DNA of 64,000 nt, from the NCBI GenBank assembly GCA_021401465.1, contig JADDMT010000034.1, positions 1 to 64,000 on the forward strand, read 5' to 3'. This stretch comes from Teratosphaeria epicoccoides (lineage: Eukaryota > Ascomycota > Dothideomycetes > Mycosphaerellales > Teratosphaeriaceae). The notes beneath the pieces were generated by a model, which saw only the letters and a program-made list of their open reading frames with translations, made no database searches and had not been told where the DNA came from. Below, piece after piece: positions 21,270-33,804 of this stretch. How positions within the stretch are numbered: the stretch's first letter is position 1; every line of letters starts with the position of its first letter. A program made the translations under genes and the position numbers.

Positions 21270-22457
21270 GGTCTTCGTTTAGGGTTGTATTATGTTTAAA
21301 GTAAGGCGCAGGAGAGTGAGAGCTCATGTTAAATGTGTGGGCGCGAGTTTCAAATGGCTTCTAATTATGTTTCATTAGATATGTGAAAGACAAGGGCTTG
21401 GGTGGCTTGAGGTTGCCGGACTGGGTACTCACTGTTAAGTGCGTGTCATCAAGCGCGCGAGACAGATAGAGCTGCTTGTCAGAGATCACTGAGCTGAATT
21501 GACTGCAGAGTAGCATACCAAGTGTTTAGAAAAAACTGACCCTCGACGCTTCTAAGCATCGACACGAACGAGCGACCTAGTAGCACTAAGACTTGTTATT
21601 AGCGGACTAGAAACTCCCCTCAACTCCACTGAACTCGAATTCATGACCTCCTGAGATAATCTGTACTCGGCAGACCATCCAAACAAGGAGACGGTTCCAA
21701 TACCTCCAACGACATAAGTAGCTAGCCTCTGCCGTGCTGCAACCAGAACAAACGAACCCTCGAATCACCACCCAGCACTCGGCAGCTAGGCCCACCCACG
21801 CCCAACAAGAACAAACGCCACCTCCGACGACTGACCTACCACTCCGCCCAAACAATCACCAAAGCATCAAAAAAGGGTGCATGAGTAACCCATGCAATCA
21901 CCCCCTCCCCCGGGAGAGGCCCTCCAAACCCTTGTGTCTTCCTCGGGTGAACAACTAAACACACTGTTAGTGGGTGTCCCCCCTAACGAATGTGGCCACT
22001 GGAGTACTAAAGGTTTGCTTTTGGCGCTGAGCTCTATTTGGTTCGATCTGCCGTGCCCAACGTGGCTGATTGGTCGGTGGGTGACGCGGAATTAATTTAT
22101 AGTGAGGGTTGGAAGTGGAGATGTGAGGTTTTGGGGTCGGGTGGTGACGTGAGGGTTTCGGTGGGCGCGGTGTGAGGTTTGAGGTGGGTGGAGATGGGTG
22201 GGTGAGTGGCGAGTCTGCGTCGTTGCGAGCATGTCTGATGTGCGATGATGTCGGTGAAGTATTTTCGGCCGGTTGACAGGGACAACCTGCGTGGTCCAAA
22301 GGTACGTTCGTCGCGCCTTCCAGGTTCGGTCGAACATGCTGTGCAAGTAAAAGTGGAGCCGCGGATTCACACAAACCTGTTCATTGTACACTTGAGTTCA
22401 CGATAGCTGCTTGTACCAAGAGCTGTGCCAATCATCGCAACCAGTAAATCAGAACAT
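21270..22457. other. 1.2 kb gap with a G-rich tract
   Basis: This is upstream of the RNA ligase and downstream of the MBL-fold gene. It holds the G/T-rich tract at 22101-22209 described separately; no gene recognised. Confidence 0.5.
22101..22209 (+). repeat. G/T-rich, C-poor tract with several GGG runs
   Basis: About 110 bases of strong G-over-C skew contain GGGTT, TTTTGGGG, GGTGGGTGG and GATGGGTGGGTG. The last part (about 22183-22204) could fold as a G-quadruplex. Confidence 0.6.
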
Positions 22458-23540
22458 TTATCTCCCATCTTCGACACGATGCCCAAAGAACTCCCTACAA
22501 TCCCTCATCAATCTCCTCGGCGCCAGTATGCTCATTGGCGTCCTCTCCTCCCCTCTCTCTCGCCACAAATCCCATAGCTCGCCCTGCCGCACCATTGTCA
22601 ACTCTACCGGCACCTGTCCCAGCAACGCCCTATACGAGAAAGCCTCCAGCTCGGCAAGGATTTCAGCTCCGTCGACGCCCACAGTCTGATGCCCGCAGCT
22701 CACAAGCACGCGGCGCGGAACGTGGACCCAGCCTTCGTCTGACTCAGCACTGGCTGCTGCGGCTTCTTCTTGAGCATTTTGCGTTCGCGTAAATACAGCG
22801 AGTTTCTGCATGGCGAAGATCCATTCTCTCATATCGCCCTCAACAGGGAAGATGATAGGCATGCCGTCAGTGCCTTCTCGGTAAAAGCTGTCACCGACAT
22901 ACAAGTGCATTTCCTTCCGGTCGTACCATGCCAGGGAATCAGGCGTGTGGCCGGGTGTCTGAAGAATAGTGATACCCAGGTCGTACTTCTTCCCATTTTT
23001 GATGAAGTAAGGCTGAGAGAAAGTTTGCGCCCATTGAGTCACAATGTAGTAAGGCGCGGGCTTGCCAATGTATTTGTAGAGGCCATGAGATTCCAAGTCA
23101 GACTCGATGAAGTCGCGGCCTGCAGCCGAGGCCACGATATCTGTAGTGCCGCCTTCGAGGAATTGTGTGATGCCGCCGGTGTGGTCGTAGTGGCAGTGCG
23201 TGCACATGACCATGTATTGACGATGTCCACCGGGGTTGAGCGGCTGGCCTGTATTGGCTGAGTTTGGATAGTTCTCCAGGTAGTCTCGTAAGTGCACGAA
23301 GGTACCTGTCGATCATGTGCTGTTCAGATAACGGCAGCTCAGAGTGAGCCATAAAGACCTACCTCCTTTGTGCTCATTCGCTGGCTCGTCACAGCCAGTG
23401 TCGGTCACAATGACTAGTGGTGCAGTGAGATGCACCTTGACATAGATCAACGGCTTTTCTCTGTAAATGTCATCTTCGCACACGACGAAGGTGCTCCGAT
23501 TAATTCGCCGTGTGCTGAATGAAGTTGGAGGCAGCGACAT
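22458..23540 (-). CDS. Metallo-beta-lactamase-fold hydrolase, 341 aa
   Basis: Exons are 23540-23363 and 23305-22458. The 57-nt intron (GTAGGT donor, CAG acceptor) restores one frame of 341 codons. The metal site is clear: T-H96-C-H98-Y-D100-H101-T (HxHxDH), then a later TPGHTPDSL and LYVGDSFY, as in glyoxalase II-like and related MBL hydrolases. It most likely hydrolyses an ester, lactone or thioester using two metal ions. The substrate is unknown, and no signal peptide is evident. The start MSLPPTSFST is the first ATG of the open frame. Neighbours give no pathway hint. Confidence 0.85.
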
Positions 23541-24200
23541 CGTAGTAGTGAGTGAGTTTTGTCAACCCTTATCATACGTTCAGTAAATGCCTTCTGTCAG
23601 CAACTCATAGACAGACTGTCATCACGACACACAGCTGTGCATAGTCAAGATGAGATGGTGAGGTGGTGGATCGCGAGCGCTGAGGTTGGATGCAGGTGCT
23701 CTCCAGCCTGCCGCTCACCCGCGGCTTGCCAAGCCAGGTGAACTCCTATGGCAGACAATTGCACGATTTGTTTTCCTGCTGATTTTTTGTAATACCTCAC
23801 ATGCACATATCTCTCTAAATACTATTTCTCACTCCGGATGACCAGGAGTTAGCAGTGGTCGATTCGAGCGAGCCGCATCTTCCGATGTTTCAGTCTTTGT
23901 CTTCAATCCTTTTCGAGTGCCAAGCCACTTGCATCATGGAAGGGTTGTTCAAGGCTATTCGAGATCTGCCAGATCAGAGTCCAAGGTACATCCAGACCAC
24001 CGATAATAGACACATACCCAATGCATGACCCCACTCGTGGTCTTGTAATGGGTAGGAAGGTCACAGAGACCGAGCAGCCAACGGCGTTATCAACCTCGTC
24101 GATCAACCAGATAGCAGCCCTACGTTTGACATAGAAATCTACCATTGACGGTTCAGTGAGCATTTTCGACAGTTGATAGCAGCATCATCGTAATCTCTGC
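23541..24200. other. Intergenic upstream of the MBL-fold gene
   Basis: No clear gene. An 86-codon frame on the minus strand (ATG at 24163, ending 23903) contains hydrophobic stretches (VSVTFLPITRP, GYVSIIGGL) that could be a membrane-protein fragment. I cannot name it. Confidence 0.45.
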
Positions 24201-24290
24201 CGTGGCAAGAAGCAGTGAGACGTGTCAAGAAGCAGTCATTGTTGTCAATGAAGAGTCAACCAGGTCAACAGGTGAACTGGTTGGTCTAGT
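24201..24290. repeat. GTCAA array phased at 20 bp (4 units)
   Basis: Units of exactly 20 bp start at 24201, 24221, 24241 and 24261. Positions 4-8 of each read GGCAA, GTCAA, GTCAA and GGTCAA-like, and CAAGAAGCAGT is repeated exactly at 24206 and 24226. An extra GTCAAC at 24255 sits at half phase. Confidence 0.75.
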
Positions 24291-24514
24291 GATGGAAAGG
24301 CTGAAGTGCATCTGCGTAGTCCGCCTCTTCTCATGATAACAGAGCGACAACCTCTTGTGTTAAGTCCTTTGGCATTGCCGCTCAGTGTTGTTCAACTTTC
24401 ACGGCTCTACCATCTCTAGGTAAGCCCAATGGTCGTCTGGCCCGATCGCTCGGACTCGGGTGAATGCCGTTCTTCGATCTTTGCAGCTATATCGCATCTA
24501 AGACTTGGCAAATC

Positions 24515-25405
24515 TCATCCGGCGAAGCTAGGCACTTTGCCACGTCCCTCGGTGAACAAAGGACTCTTCCTACCAGGCCCGTACCTAAAAGGGACCCATT
24601 CCTGCTTCTCTTGGTCGAAACGGTGGTGCTCCCAGCTAAGTTCAGAAAGCGCCTTCTCGCCGTATTCTTCAATCAAGATGTCGGCGTAGGCGTATGGTAT
24701 CTTGACTGTGACGTCTTCGAACGTGCTCTCGCGGAGTGGAAAGATGTCGTCGTAGCAATAGTGATGTTTATCCTTTACCATGAGAGCGCCAAAGTCTCCC
24801 AGCGCTTCCGCGGTCTGGTTGCGTCGAAGCGTCGTGATGTCTATGTAAAGGCCAGTGTCTGTGTCGATCCAGCGAGCGTCGATCATGTTGACCTTATCGG
24901 TCGAATTGCTGAGGTAATGAGGGTTGACCTCCAGCATATAGTCGCGTGCGTCGGCGATGCCTGGCAGCTTGTAACGATGCATGGTCATGTTGTAGAAGTC
25001 AGCCAGATGACGCATGGACTTCTCGGGCACAATCACGTCGATGTCGGAGTCCCATGGCAAGATTCTGCGATTCCACCACCAGCCAAGCAGTGTTCCGTGC
25101 ATTATGAAGGTCTCGGCGCTAATGTCGTTCATGGTCGAGAGATAGGTCTGAATCAAAGCGGTTAGATGACTGCGCCTTTCCTCGTATTCCAAAGGCTTTG
25201 CTGCGAATCGTCCGTCATAGTGGTTGTCGAAGGTAGACTCATGAAAGTACTTTCCGTAGGCATTCTTATTATATTTCTGATGGGATCGATCCAGCTTCGT
25301 ACGGACTTGTCGAAAAGGCGCATCGCGTTGAACCAACGTCGGCACGCTCGTCGCATGCTGAATGAAAATCATGCAACATGCGAGCCAGGCGCATGCGGTC
25401 CGCAT
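24515..25405 (-). CDS. LicD-family (Mnn4-like) phosphotransferase, secretory, 296 aa
   Basis: A single exon starts at ATG 25405; the frame continues upstream only from a TTG. A hydrophobic N-terminus (residues 1-22, CAWLACCMIFIQHATS) looks like a signal peptide or anchor. The LicD signature follows: HGTLLGWWWNRRILPWD at about 103-119 and DSDIDV at 119-124, the Asp pair thought to bind metal and nucleotide. A second block, YDDIFPL, comes later. LicD proteins transfer phosphocholine or related phospho-sugars, and fungal relatives of Mnn4 act in mannosylphosphate addition in the Golgi. Which reaction applies here cannot be told. Length fits a LicD domain alone. Confidence 0.85.
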   Translation of the reverse strand: MRTACAWLACCMIFIQHATSVPTLVQRDAPFRQVRTKLDRSHQKYNKNAYGKYFHESTFDNHYDGRFAAKPLEYEERRSHLTALIQTYLSTMNDISAETFIMHGTLLGWWWNRRILPWDSDIDVIVPEKSMRHLADFYNMTMHRYKLPGIADARDYMLEVNPHYLSNSTDKVNMIDARWIDTDTGLYIDITTLRRNQTAEALGDFGALMVKDKHHYCYDDIFPLRESTFEDVTVKIPYAYADILIEEYGEKALSELSWEHHRFDQEKQEWVPFRYGPGRKSPLFTEGRGKVPSFAG

Positions 25406-26199
25406 AATCAATCGGTGTTATTGCCGATACATGTCATCACTCGAAACGAGCTTGCTTGAATTCGGAAAAGTACTACTGTGGCAGCAGCGATGCCAGTGAC
25501 CCTTCTCAGTAGCTTTTCCAACAAAGCAGTCGTGGTAGTGCGTTAGGACGGACGTGGAGGGCGATTGTGATTGCTCTAGGCTCTAATGTTCTTCGAAGTC
25601 ATCAATCCCGTCTATCGTCGAGAAATGCTGGCGATGCAGGTCGAGATTGCTGTGACCAGGCACATTAGTATGACATACAGGGCCTTGGGAGACAAAGGCG
25701 AAGAGGAAGCAAGTGGTCTCGTGCTCAGATTGGCGTCTGTTCCGGTTGCCCCTGATGATTGGATGGAGGCACATCTGATGAAGGCCGCGTATCCCTACGA
25801 GGTAGTTGGGATATTGCATGACCGCAATGCGGTAATCCGGCCGCTCAATGGACGCGTCAACCAGTTTTTCCAAACCTTATCCGAATCAAGCAATGGTCAA
25901 GTTTTCGGTAGAAATGCTTTGCTGCCGACCTCTAGCGCTTACTCGCAAGATCTGCATTGATGAGCACGCGACACGACCAATAGACCATTTTCACTGTAGA
26001 CAGACAGACCTATCCAATGGCATAATGAGTCAGTACCTACATACACACCCGACCATATCGCGGTTAATATAGAACTCTATCAGTCTGATCATGAGCACCC
26101 GCTCACTGAAACACAGCAGGCACCCTTAGGCGTTGCATACAACTATTTTCCTTTGCAATGGAAAACGCATCCTTTGTCATATCTGGGGCATTTCGGCAA
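25406..26199. other. Intergenic, LicD promoter side
   Basis: This lies between the 5' end of the LicD gene and the 3' end of the amidase (both minus strand). A 124-codon plus-strand frame at 25586-25960 has no recognisable domain. Confidence 0.45.
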
Positions 26200-28106
26200 T
26201 CAAATCTCGGGCACCTCGAGAAGCCTATACTTCTCACCCTGTGCATCCAGAGCGTCCTCAAGCCTCTTCATACACGCCAGCACTTTCTCCTCTTGAAGCC
26301 TGCGGCCAACAACCTGTACCGCAACAGGCAGACCCTCCATCCTCTCAGCATCGTACTGCCCGTAAGCGCCTCGTGCCACGCCATTGAGCTCCCACATGTT
26401 GAAACTCGCTGGCAGTCGATCCTTCACAGCGTCTACGTGCGTCACTGGTAGAATGCCTGCTGTATAGTCGAGCAGGTTGAACAGAAAAGTGTACCCACAA
26501 GCCGCTGCAGCCGTGCTCATGCCACCATGTGGGACGGCCGGCGTCGAGTTCGGAGGGGTCAGGATGAAATCCAAGCCATCGCCTTTGTCACCAAAGGTAT
26601 TCCACCATTCATGCCAGCCAACCTTATATGTCTCGCGCTTGTAGATCCACTTGTTGTAGTCATAGACGCTTTTCTCATGCCAGTGCTCCAGGAGTCCAGC
26701 CCAGATTTCGTCGCGCATGACGTACTTGACGTACGCCCAGTAGAGAAACTTGATGAATCGAGGCAGACGCATGTAGCCGCCGAATTCTGCCGCGCCCGGG
26801 TCGTCACTTTCGCCAGTCCGGAACAGTCCGTGCCAGGTCTTGCTACCGTCTGCGTTCAGGAGATTGCTGGCAATCACAAGCGCTTCGTACGGGTTCGGAG
26901 GAGATACGTCGAACACTTCATGACCTTGGGCTTTCAGCGCTTCGGCCGCAGTGTCAAGAGCACGAGCGCATGCTGGAGATGGATTGACGACCCTGTCAGT
27001 ACGCATGACACCGACTTTCAAAACCTTCTTGTCCTTATACTCATCCTCAATCTCGGTACGCCAGGCAATGGGATGCACGGACTGGTCGTACTTCCAAGGC
27101 TGCATTTGAATAAAGGAGCGCGTGAAATACGTCAAGTCCATTAGTGTGCGGGCCATTGGTGAGAAGACCGACGGAATGCCATCTTGACCCGGCATGGACG
27201 TATTGACACCAACCTTGGGCCAACGCCCGGTACTGCAGCGAAGACTATAGCAGCCAGAGTAGTGCGCAGGAGCACGAACAGAACCAGCCACATCAGAGCC
27301 AATGCCAATCCTGCTGCCACCAAAGGCAAGGAGGGCTCCTTCGCCGCCTGTGCTGCCACCAGGAGAGTACCTCGCGTTATGCGGATTGAGGCAGCGGCCC
27401 CAGACGTCATTGGAGCTCTCAAAGCTCAGAAGCGTGATGGGTAGTGCAGTCTTGACAAAAGGCACGGCTCCAGCGTGCTTTAGCATGCGGACAATGCCTC
27501 CATCTTGGACAGCAGGTTTGCCAACGAAGCAGGAGTTGCCGACAGTACTGTCGAAACCGGCAACATGACAGCTGTCTTTCAAGCTGACCGGGATGCCAGC
27601 CAATGGGCCTTTCATGTCGATCTCGCCTTTCTCGATCCATCGCTCGGCCTCCTTCAACATCACCTCTGTCAAGCAATTGGTCTTCTCCTGCGCCTTGACG
27701 GCCACCTTCCCATAAGCCCGCAGCACATCAATCGGCTGCTTTGCTCCGTTTTGCACATCCTGAACCAATTCGTCGATACTTGCATCCAGAATGCTCCTGT
27801 CGCCGGACGACAAAGGGTACAGATATGCCCTGGGTAAGGTTGCAAGGCGGCCGGCCCGCTCGTCCTGTTTGCGCTTGCTGCATCAACTTGTCAGCAATAA
27901 TGCCATGTGGTCATACACGAAAGCACGCGCTCAATTTGCTCAGAACCCTATAATCGAAACCATATTCGCGCATGTCGATGCCGTTCTGTCTTTCGCCGCA
28001 TGAACAACTCGTGGGAGGCGTGGGATGACGCGGGGTTAGGAGCAGTCAAGTCGCGCCAAACGTACCAATCGCGAACGTGGTCGATATAGTCAAATGGTGG
28101 GATCAT
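26200..28106 (-). CDS. Amidase-signature hydrolase (acetamidase/FAAH type), 572 aa
   Basis: The main exon is 27877-26200. A short first exon, 28106-28066 (MIPPFDYIDHVRD), joins through a 188-nt intron with a GTACGT donor and a GCTGAC branch just before the CAG, and phases agree. The amidase signature is present: GIPVSLKDS with the catalytic Lys, SPGGSTGGEGALLAFGG with the cis-Ser, and IGIGSDVAGSVRAPA with the nucleophile Ser. Thus the Ser-cisSer-Lys triad is intact, though the usual GGS is AGS. Such enzymes release ammonia from amides or cleave fatty-acid amides. Fungal relatives of this length are usually cytosolic. The first exon and its long intron are less certain than the rest. Confidence 0.87.
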
Positions 28107-28955
28107 GGTTGCGGTCCCCGTTTGCCGTTGTTGGATCCTCCAATCAGATATCCCGCTTTTATCCTGCTTCCGTCACTCTTCTCGGTGTTGAAGGGCTCGC
28201 AGAGGACGGCGACTGCCTAAGTATGGCACGAGCTAGATAGTCAATCCGCTTTCCCCACTGCGCGCGCTTGGGACCGGATTCATGCGGGCTGCCTATCAGG
28301 CATGGACAATAATACATATACTTGCGCATCAATGCTAGAACTGCCTCCAAGCACCGAGCTTCGACAAGTGATGAGCAGATACTCTACAAGTATTGTGCTT
28401 GCAGGAAGGTCTGGCATTCCTCGCCGATTTGATGCATTAGATGTCGTGATTACACCAAGAGATAACCGTGTCAAGGATCCACTAACCAGATGTAAAACAA
28501 GTTGGAAGCAAGTACCTCTTACCTTTATGCCAACACCGTAATTAAGGTACACCGCTGGGAAGGGCCGCCCGCCCGAGCCATTCTCTAAGCTCTAACCTCG
28601 ACCCTCCCAAACGAAGCATATAAAGCCAACGACAATAGTAGTTTGCATAGCCACTTCCGATGACATTGATGGCTCGCGTATGCAAGCTTGTGCCTGCTCT
28701 CCGCGAAAGAAATTCACATTACAGCAATGGCCCCCAGCAAGCACATGCTGACATGTGATGGACGATTGCCACCAATCAGAAACGCCTTCTAAGGAACACA
28801 ACAGTCGTTGAGATGCAGCTGAATGGATCAGACTTGAAGCTTCAGTACTCGCCAGAATTTCCCAAGCCATAGCGGTCTCTTCTGCCATGGATGTCTCTGC
28901 TAGTTGCACGATCGTCGGGACTCGCCTTAAATCCGGGACACTGCCGCTCAGCTTC
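28107..28955. other. Intergenic, nothing recognised
   Basis: This 850-base gap lies between the amidase promoter and the 3' end of the four-TM gene. Short frames only. Confidence 0.5.
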
Positions 28956-29604
28956 CTAAGCGTTATCGGACTTCTCGAGTCTGCGTATGCGGTTCCAGAT
29001 CACCATGAAGACCATTGACGATAGGAAGAATATTAGGCTGAGCGCGATAAAGAGGCCCAGCATCGCCTTCGCCATGTAGCAGTCCGATCTTGTGGCGCCG
29101 GTGAGACTGGCCTGCTGGAAAAAGTCGCCGAGATTGGCGACGAGGGAATTGTCGAAGCTCCCGGGCGTTCCATGCACTGGAAGGGCGCTACAGTCCACGG
29201 AGCTCAACGGTACCCCGAGGAAGTAGGTGGTCACAATGCAAGCAGCTGTGGCGACAAGATCGCCCAAAGCCCATGCACCAGAGCTGTTGTTGCCGTACTT
29301 TGCGCCCTCGCGAAAGAACATTGCTGTTAGGATAGTCCAGGAAGCACCCAGGATCAACTAGCACACGTCAAGATCAGCAGTGAAAATGTGTGCAAAGTTC
29401 GTAAATACTTACCACAACTAGTACGCCCCACATAGCAGCAGGCACACGCCATCCGTCGCTCGAGCTTTTGGGGACGTTGTGCAGGAAATCGATGTACAAG
29501 CCAAGAATCGTGAAAAGGCATATGATCGAGAGTGCTCGAAAGAATATGATCGCCTTAGCGCCTAAGGGCGACGGGTAGCCGGCGAGCTTCTCTGACAAGC
29601 CCAT
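28956..29604 (-). CDS. Four-TM MARVEL-like membrane protein, 197 aa
   Basis: Exons are 29604-29413 and 29357-28956. The 55-nt intron has a GTAAGT donor and TAG acceptor, and phase 0 is kept. Hydrophobic segments fall at about residues 17-42 (IIFFRALSIICLFTILGLYI), 52-77, 92-112 and 155-185 (MLGLFIALSLIFFLSSMVFM), with a cysteine-containing loop before the last one. This layout matches the fungal MARVEL / membrane-associating domain proteins of the plasma membrane. No enzyme motif is seen. The family call is from topology and the GLYIDF / LGASW pattern. Confidence 0.75.
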
Positions 29605-30601
29605 AGTTCTGCGAGTCTCGATGCGGCTGCGACAAATGGAGAGGCTTGGGTCTGACTTGGTGGAGTGGTTTGGGCCCTAAATGTGCCTGCAAGCGGGCAC
29701 CTGTGCCGTATAAATGGTAATCCTCGACTAGTGACCAGGGCAAACGTTTATAATGCAGCAGAACGCCAGCGCAACGATGCAAACAGAAAAGATATAGCGA
29801 AGGACTCGTGAGGAACTGGAGCCTGCTGCACGACAGCCAAGTCATGTCTTATACTCACCTCTCTTGACCACGCGCCACTGTCTTGAGGTACCCAACAATA
29901 GAAAGGTTGAGGCTGTCTGTCTGGAAATCGAGCATCGTGGTTTCAGCGTGCTGACAGGTCATGGTCCTGTGAGCCAATGGTGCACGCGGATGAAGCCGTA
30001 TCAGCATGGGCGGCTATAGACGTTGGATCCGCTGCGCATGAATGGTGAGCCGACTCGTTCATCTGTTCGCAATTGACGCCATCGAGGACGCCAGAGTCTC
30101 GGAATCAGGGTACGAATCCAGGTCGACGCATGGCTGTTGCAGCTCTGCTCGAACCTGTTGTGGCTCAAATTTGCAATTTATGATTCTGCATCATTTGCGA
30201 GTCCATCATTGGAATGACATGTCAATGGCCAACCATTCGGACAGCCCGACCGTCGGCGGTGTGTCGTGGGACTTGCTGCTCTGTCATCAGCAGCATGTGT
30301 CCTATGCGATCAACACAAGTTGGACGAAACATCTGAAAATTTGAATGCAACCCCAAAGGAAGGACATGTATCGGATCTTGCCGAGATCTGCATGCTGTGG
30401 TTGTCGTGGCAATTTAGCGCATCACAACTTGACACTGCCAGACATGACCAAGCTAAGAATAAGCGATCACGACAAGAGCGCGCCCCAGTGCAACATCAAC
30501 ATACGCAACATCTGATTGGAATTTCGAGCCTTTGACTGGGTCATTGGCAAGGCTTTAAGCACTCGCATTGACGCTCCCAAATAAAATCCTCAGTGGTCAA
30601 C
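29605..30601. other. Divergent promoter region, 1.0 kb
   Basis: This is shared upstream DNA of the four-TM gene (minus) and kinesin-8 (plus). No repeat or gene recognised. Confidence 0.5.
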
Positions 30602-33600
30602 ATGGCCGGTGATGGAGCGAGCAGTATCCAAGTCGCTGTCCGCGTGAGGCCATTCACTATCAGAGAAGCCGCCCAACTCAGACCTAGCGACGAAGGGACG
30701 CTCTTCCTTGGTGATGGATCACTGGCAGCAGCTCCTACGCCTCGGCTTGGGCAGAAGGGGTTGCGCTCGGTGATCAAGGTGGTGGACGAGAAATGCTTGT
30801 ACGGCTGCTATGACGATTCATAGTGTTTAGGCATGTGAGACTGACGACGGCCAGAGTATTTGATCCGCCAGAAGACAGTCCGGTGCAGCGGTTCAGTCGT
30901 TCTGTCGTGCCGCAGGGCAAGCGATCTAAAGACCAAACGTTCGGCTTTGACCGCGTGTTCGACGAGAACACCACCCAAGGAGACGTCTACGAGGCGACCA
31001 CGAAGAATCTGCTCGACTCGGTCCTCGATGGCTACAATGCGACGGTCTTCGCGTACGGCGCCACGGGCTGCGGCAAGACTCATACCATCACCGGCACAGC
31101 GCAGCAACCCGGAATCATCTTTCTAACCATGCAAGAGCTGTTCGAGAAGGTGGAGGAGCTACAGACAGACAAGGAGAGCGAGATTACGCTATCGTACCTC
31201 GAAATCTACAATGAGACCATCCGCGATCTGCTGTCACCGGGTGCCGGCGGGAAGCAGGGCTTAATGCTCCGCGAGGATGCAAGTCAGGCCGTATCTGTTG
31301 CTGGATTGTCGTCTCACAAGCCGCAGAATGTGCAGGAAGTCATGGACATGGTGATACAAGGCAACAGCAATCGCACACAATCTCCTACGGAAGCCAACGC
31401 GACATCATCGCGGTCGCATGCGGTACTGCAGGTCAACATTAGCTTGAAGGATCGAAATGCTTCTGTGAATGAGCCAGTGACCATGGCAACACTCTCAATC
31501 ATCGACTTGGCTGGCTCTGAACGCGCTTCAGCCACCAAGAATCGCGGTGAGCGTTTGTTGGAAGGCGCAAACATCAATAAGTCGCTGCTCGCGCTGGGCT
31601 CGTGCATCAACGCGCTGTGCGATCCGCGGAAGAAGAACCATGTGCCATATCGGAACTCCAAGCTCACGCGTCTGCTCAAGTTTTCGCTTGGCGGCAACTG
31701 TCGGACTGTCATGATTGTCTGCGTGAGTCCCTCTTCGCAGCACTTCGACGAAACCCAAAACACGCTTCGATACGCCAATCGCGCGAAGAACATTCAGACC
31801 AAGTCTGTGCGCAACGTGTATAATGTAGACCGCCATGTCAAGGACTATCTGAAAAAGATCGACGAGCAGATGAACCGGATCAACGAGTTGACGTCTCAGC
31901 AAAAGCAATACGAGGAGCTAGCATTCGTGAAATTCCGCAAAGCTGAGACGAAACGGACAGAGCTCGCACACGAAGGTATTGCGAGAATCCGGACTGCATA
32001 TGACCATTCCGCCCAGGAAAGGACGGAGCACATCAATAATATGCGCAGACTTCGCCAGATCGAGAGGCGAATTGGTGCTATCAGCGGGTGGATCGGCGCA
32101 TTTGACCAAGTTTGTGAGACGAGAGACGAGGAGGAGCCTCCAGCCTCGCTTGTTGGCATGCGCAAGACCGCACAAGGCATACTCGTGGAATTGGAGGGTA
32201 GCAGACAGCACTACCATCAGAGGCTTAACAAGTCCAATTGGGCTCGAGCGATCGACACTGCGCTACAAGATGGCTTGCGTCAATTGCAGAGTCTGGACGG
32301 AACCGTTCACGACAGCTCCGAGGAGTCAAGTTTGCGGAAGGAGCTGGAGGTTTTGAAAGCGAGGGCGGAGATTGAAGGACATCTTGCCGTTCTGGAGCAG
32401 GAGAAGCTGGGCGAAGCTGGGTTGATGCAAGTCATGCTCACGGCGCACTTCGAGACCATTGCGATCATCAACCAGATCATACAGATGACCGAGGAAGAAG
32501 CAGTGCAGGCGGCAAGAGATGTTCTGGGTAAGCTTCTGCAGAGCTGCACCGAAGCCACTGGCCAGGTCATCAAACCAGATGGAGGTCTCCAGATCACGGA
32601 GGCAGTACCCACGACGTCGACGAGAAATGGCACTCCCAGAAAGAGAAAGCAAGTCCCGCTTATGGCTCCGAGTCCAACGAAGAGCAAGATATGGCAGTCT
32701 GTCGCGCCCGCTCTGCCTGCGCACATGGGACCAGAGCTGGCGCTATGGCCCAGCCTTGGTTCAAGCCCGGGCAGAGCTATTGGGTCGCCCAGGAGGAGAG
32801 TTAAGCTTGGCGGCGCGAGGAAAGGTGTCGCCTTCGGCAGCACGCCGAAGAAGAAATCGCCGACCAAGAAACGCGTGGTTAGATGGCGGGATGATGCGGA
32901 AGACGGCGGTGCTTTGGTCGAGTTCCAGGCTACGCCGAAGAAGTTTCAGTCTTCCCCGTTGGATATTCCGGACGGTGCGCACGCTCCGGAGATGTCTTCT
33001 GATGCTCTGTCGTATGGTGATAACACGAGTGGAAATGCGGACAGTAGTCCGCTTCCTGCAGCACCAGCGCCAAGCAGCGAGGTGCGCAAGTGTGGTGCAG
33101 GTCGATTTACAGCTGGTTTCCTGTCGAAGAAAGCAGACGGCTCGCCCGCACCTGCGCCTCCTACTCTCAGCTTGGCTTCTTTCTCCAGCGACGAAGAAAG
33201 CAGCCCACTGCGCGAGATGCGCGCCAACTCAGCCCCACATTGCTCGAACCTGCACAACATTGATGAAGCCTCTGCACACGAGAACTCCAACCAGGACGAC
33301 AACTGCTCACCTGCTTCCGACAGCGACAAGGAGAAGCACTTTGCGAACCCGGACAAGGAAACCACAGCCCGCATACGCCGCGCCATGAGATCCAGCCACC
33401 GCACCGCCTCGCTCACTGGGCCGCCACCAGCTCATCACGTGCCCAGTCGTTCGCTGAAGAACTCCTATTCGCGAGACTCGCTTGCGTCTGCTCATCGTCG
33501 TCGGTCGCCCACAGCCTCGTCTCGCGCCTCACCACCACCGGAGGATGGGAACAGCATCTTCTCGGCGAGCCATGCGCGCCGTATGGTGAAGTCAGAAAAG

Positions 33601-33804
33601 GAGGACTCAATGCGAGGGGTTTTGAGCCCGAAGACTGCGGCCGTGATCAAGAACAGCGGGCCTGTGCCTGTGAGAAGAAGCATGACCGAGATGGCTAATG
33701 GTTCCTTGAGGGAATCGATGTCGCATCGGCCACCTGTCAGATTAAGCACCATCGTGCCTGGTAATGCGAGTCGGACGAGCGGTGCTAAGGCGGCTTGGAG
33801 GTGA
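30602..33804 (+). CDS. Kinesin-8 motor (Kip3 / KIF18 type), 1048 aa
   Basis: Exons are 30602-30798 and 30855-33804. The 56-nt intron (GTACGG donor, GACTGAC branch, CCAG acceptor) restores VVDEKCL-VFDPPED. The N-terminal motor spans about 1-370: IQVAVRVRPF, P-loop GATGCGKT at 134-141, switch I ATSSRSH, switch II DLAGSE, and LRYANRAKNI at the neck. The spacing and the VIKVVDE..VFDPPE block are typical of kinesin-8, plus-end-directed motors that shorten microtubules and control spindle length and nuclear position. A coiled-coil region follows, then a disordered basic tail rich in Ser/Pro with several SP sites and a KKKSPTKKRVVRW patch that may bind microtubules or act as a nuclear signal. Confidence 0.95.

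Noticed and set aside
25586..25960. 124-codon plus-strand open frame upstream of LicD
   Set aside because: No domain, and the opposite strand is also open over most of it; coding status cannot be supported.
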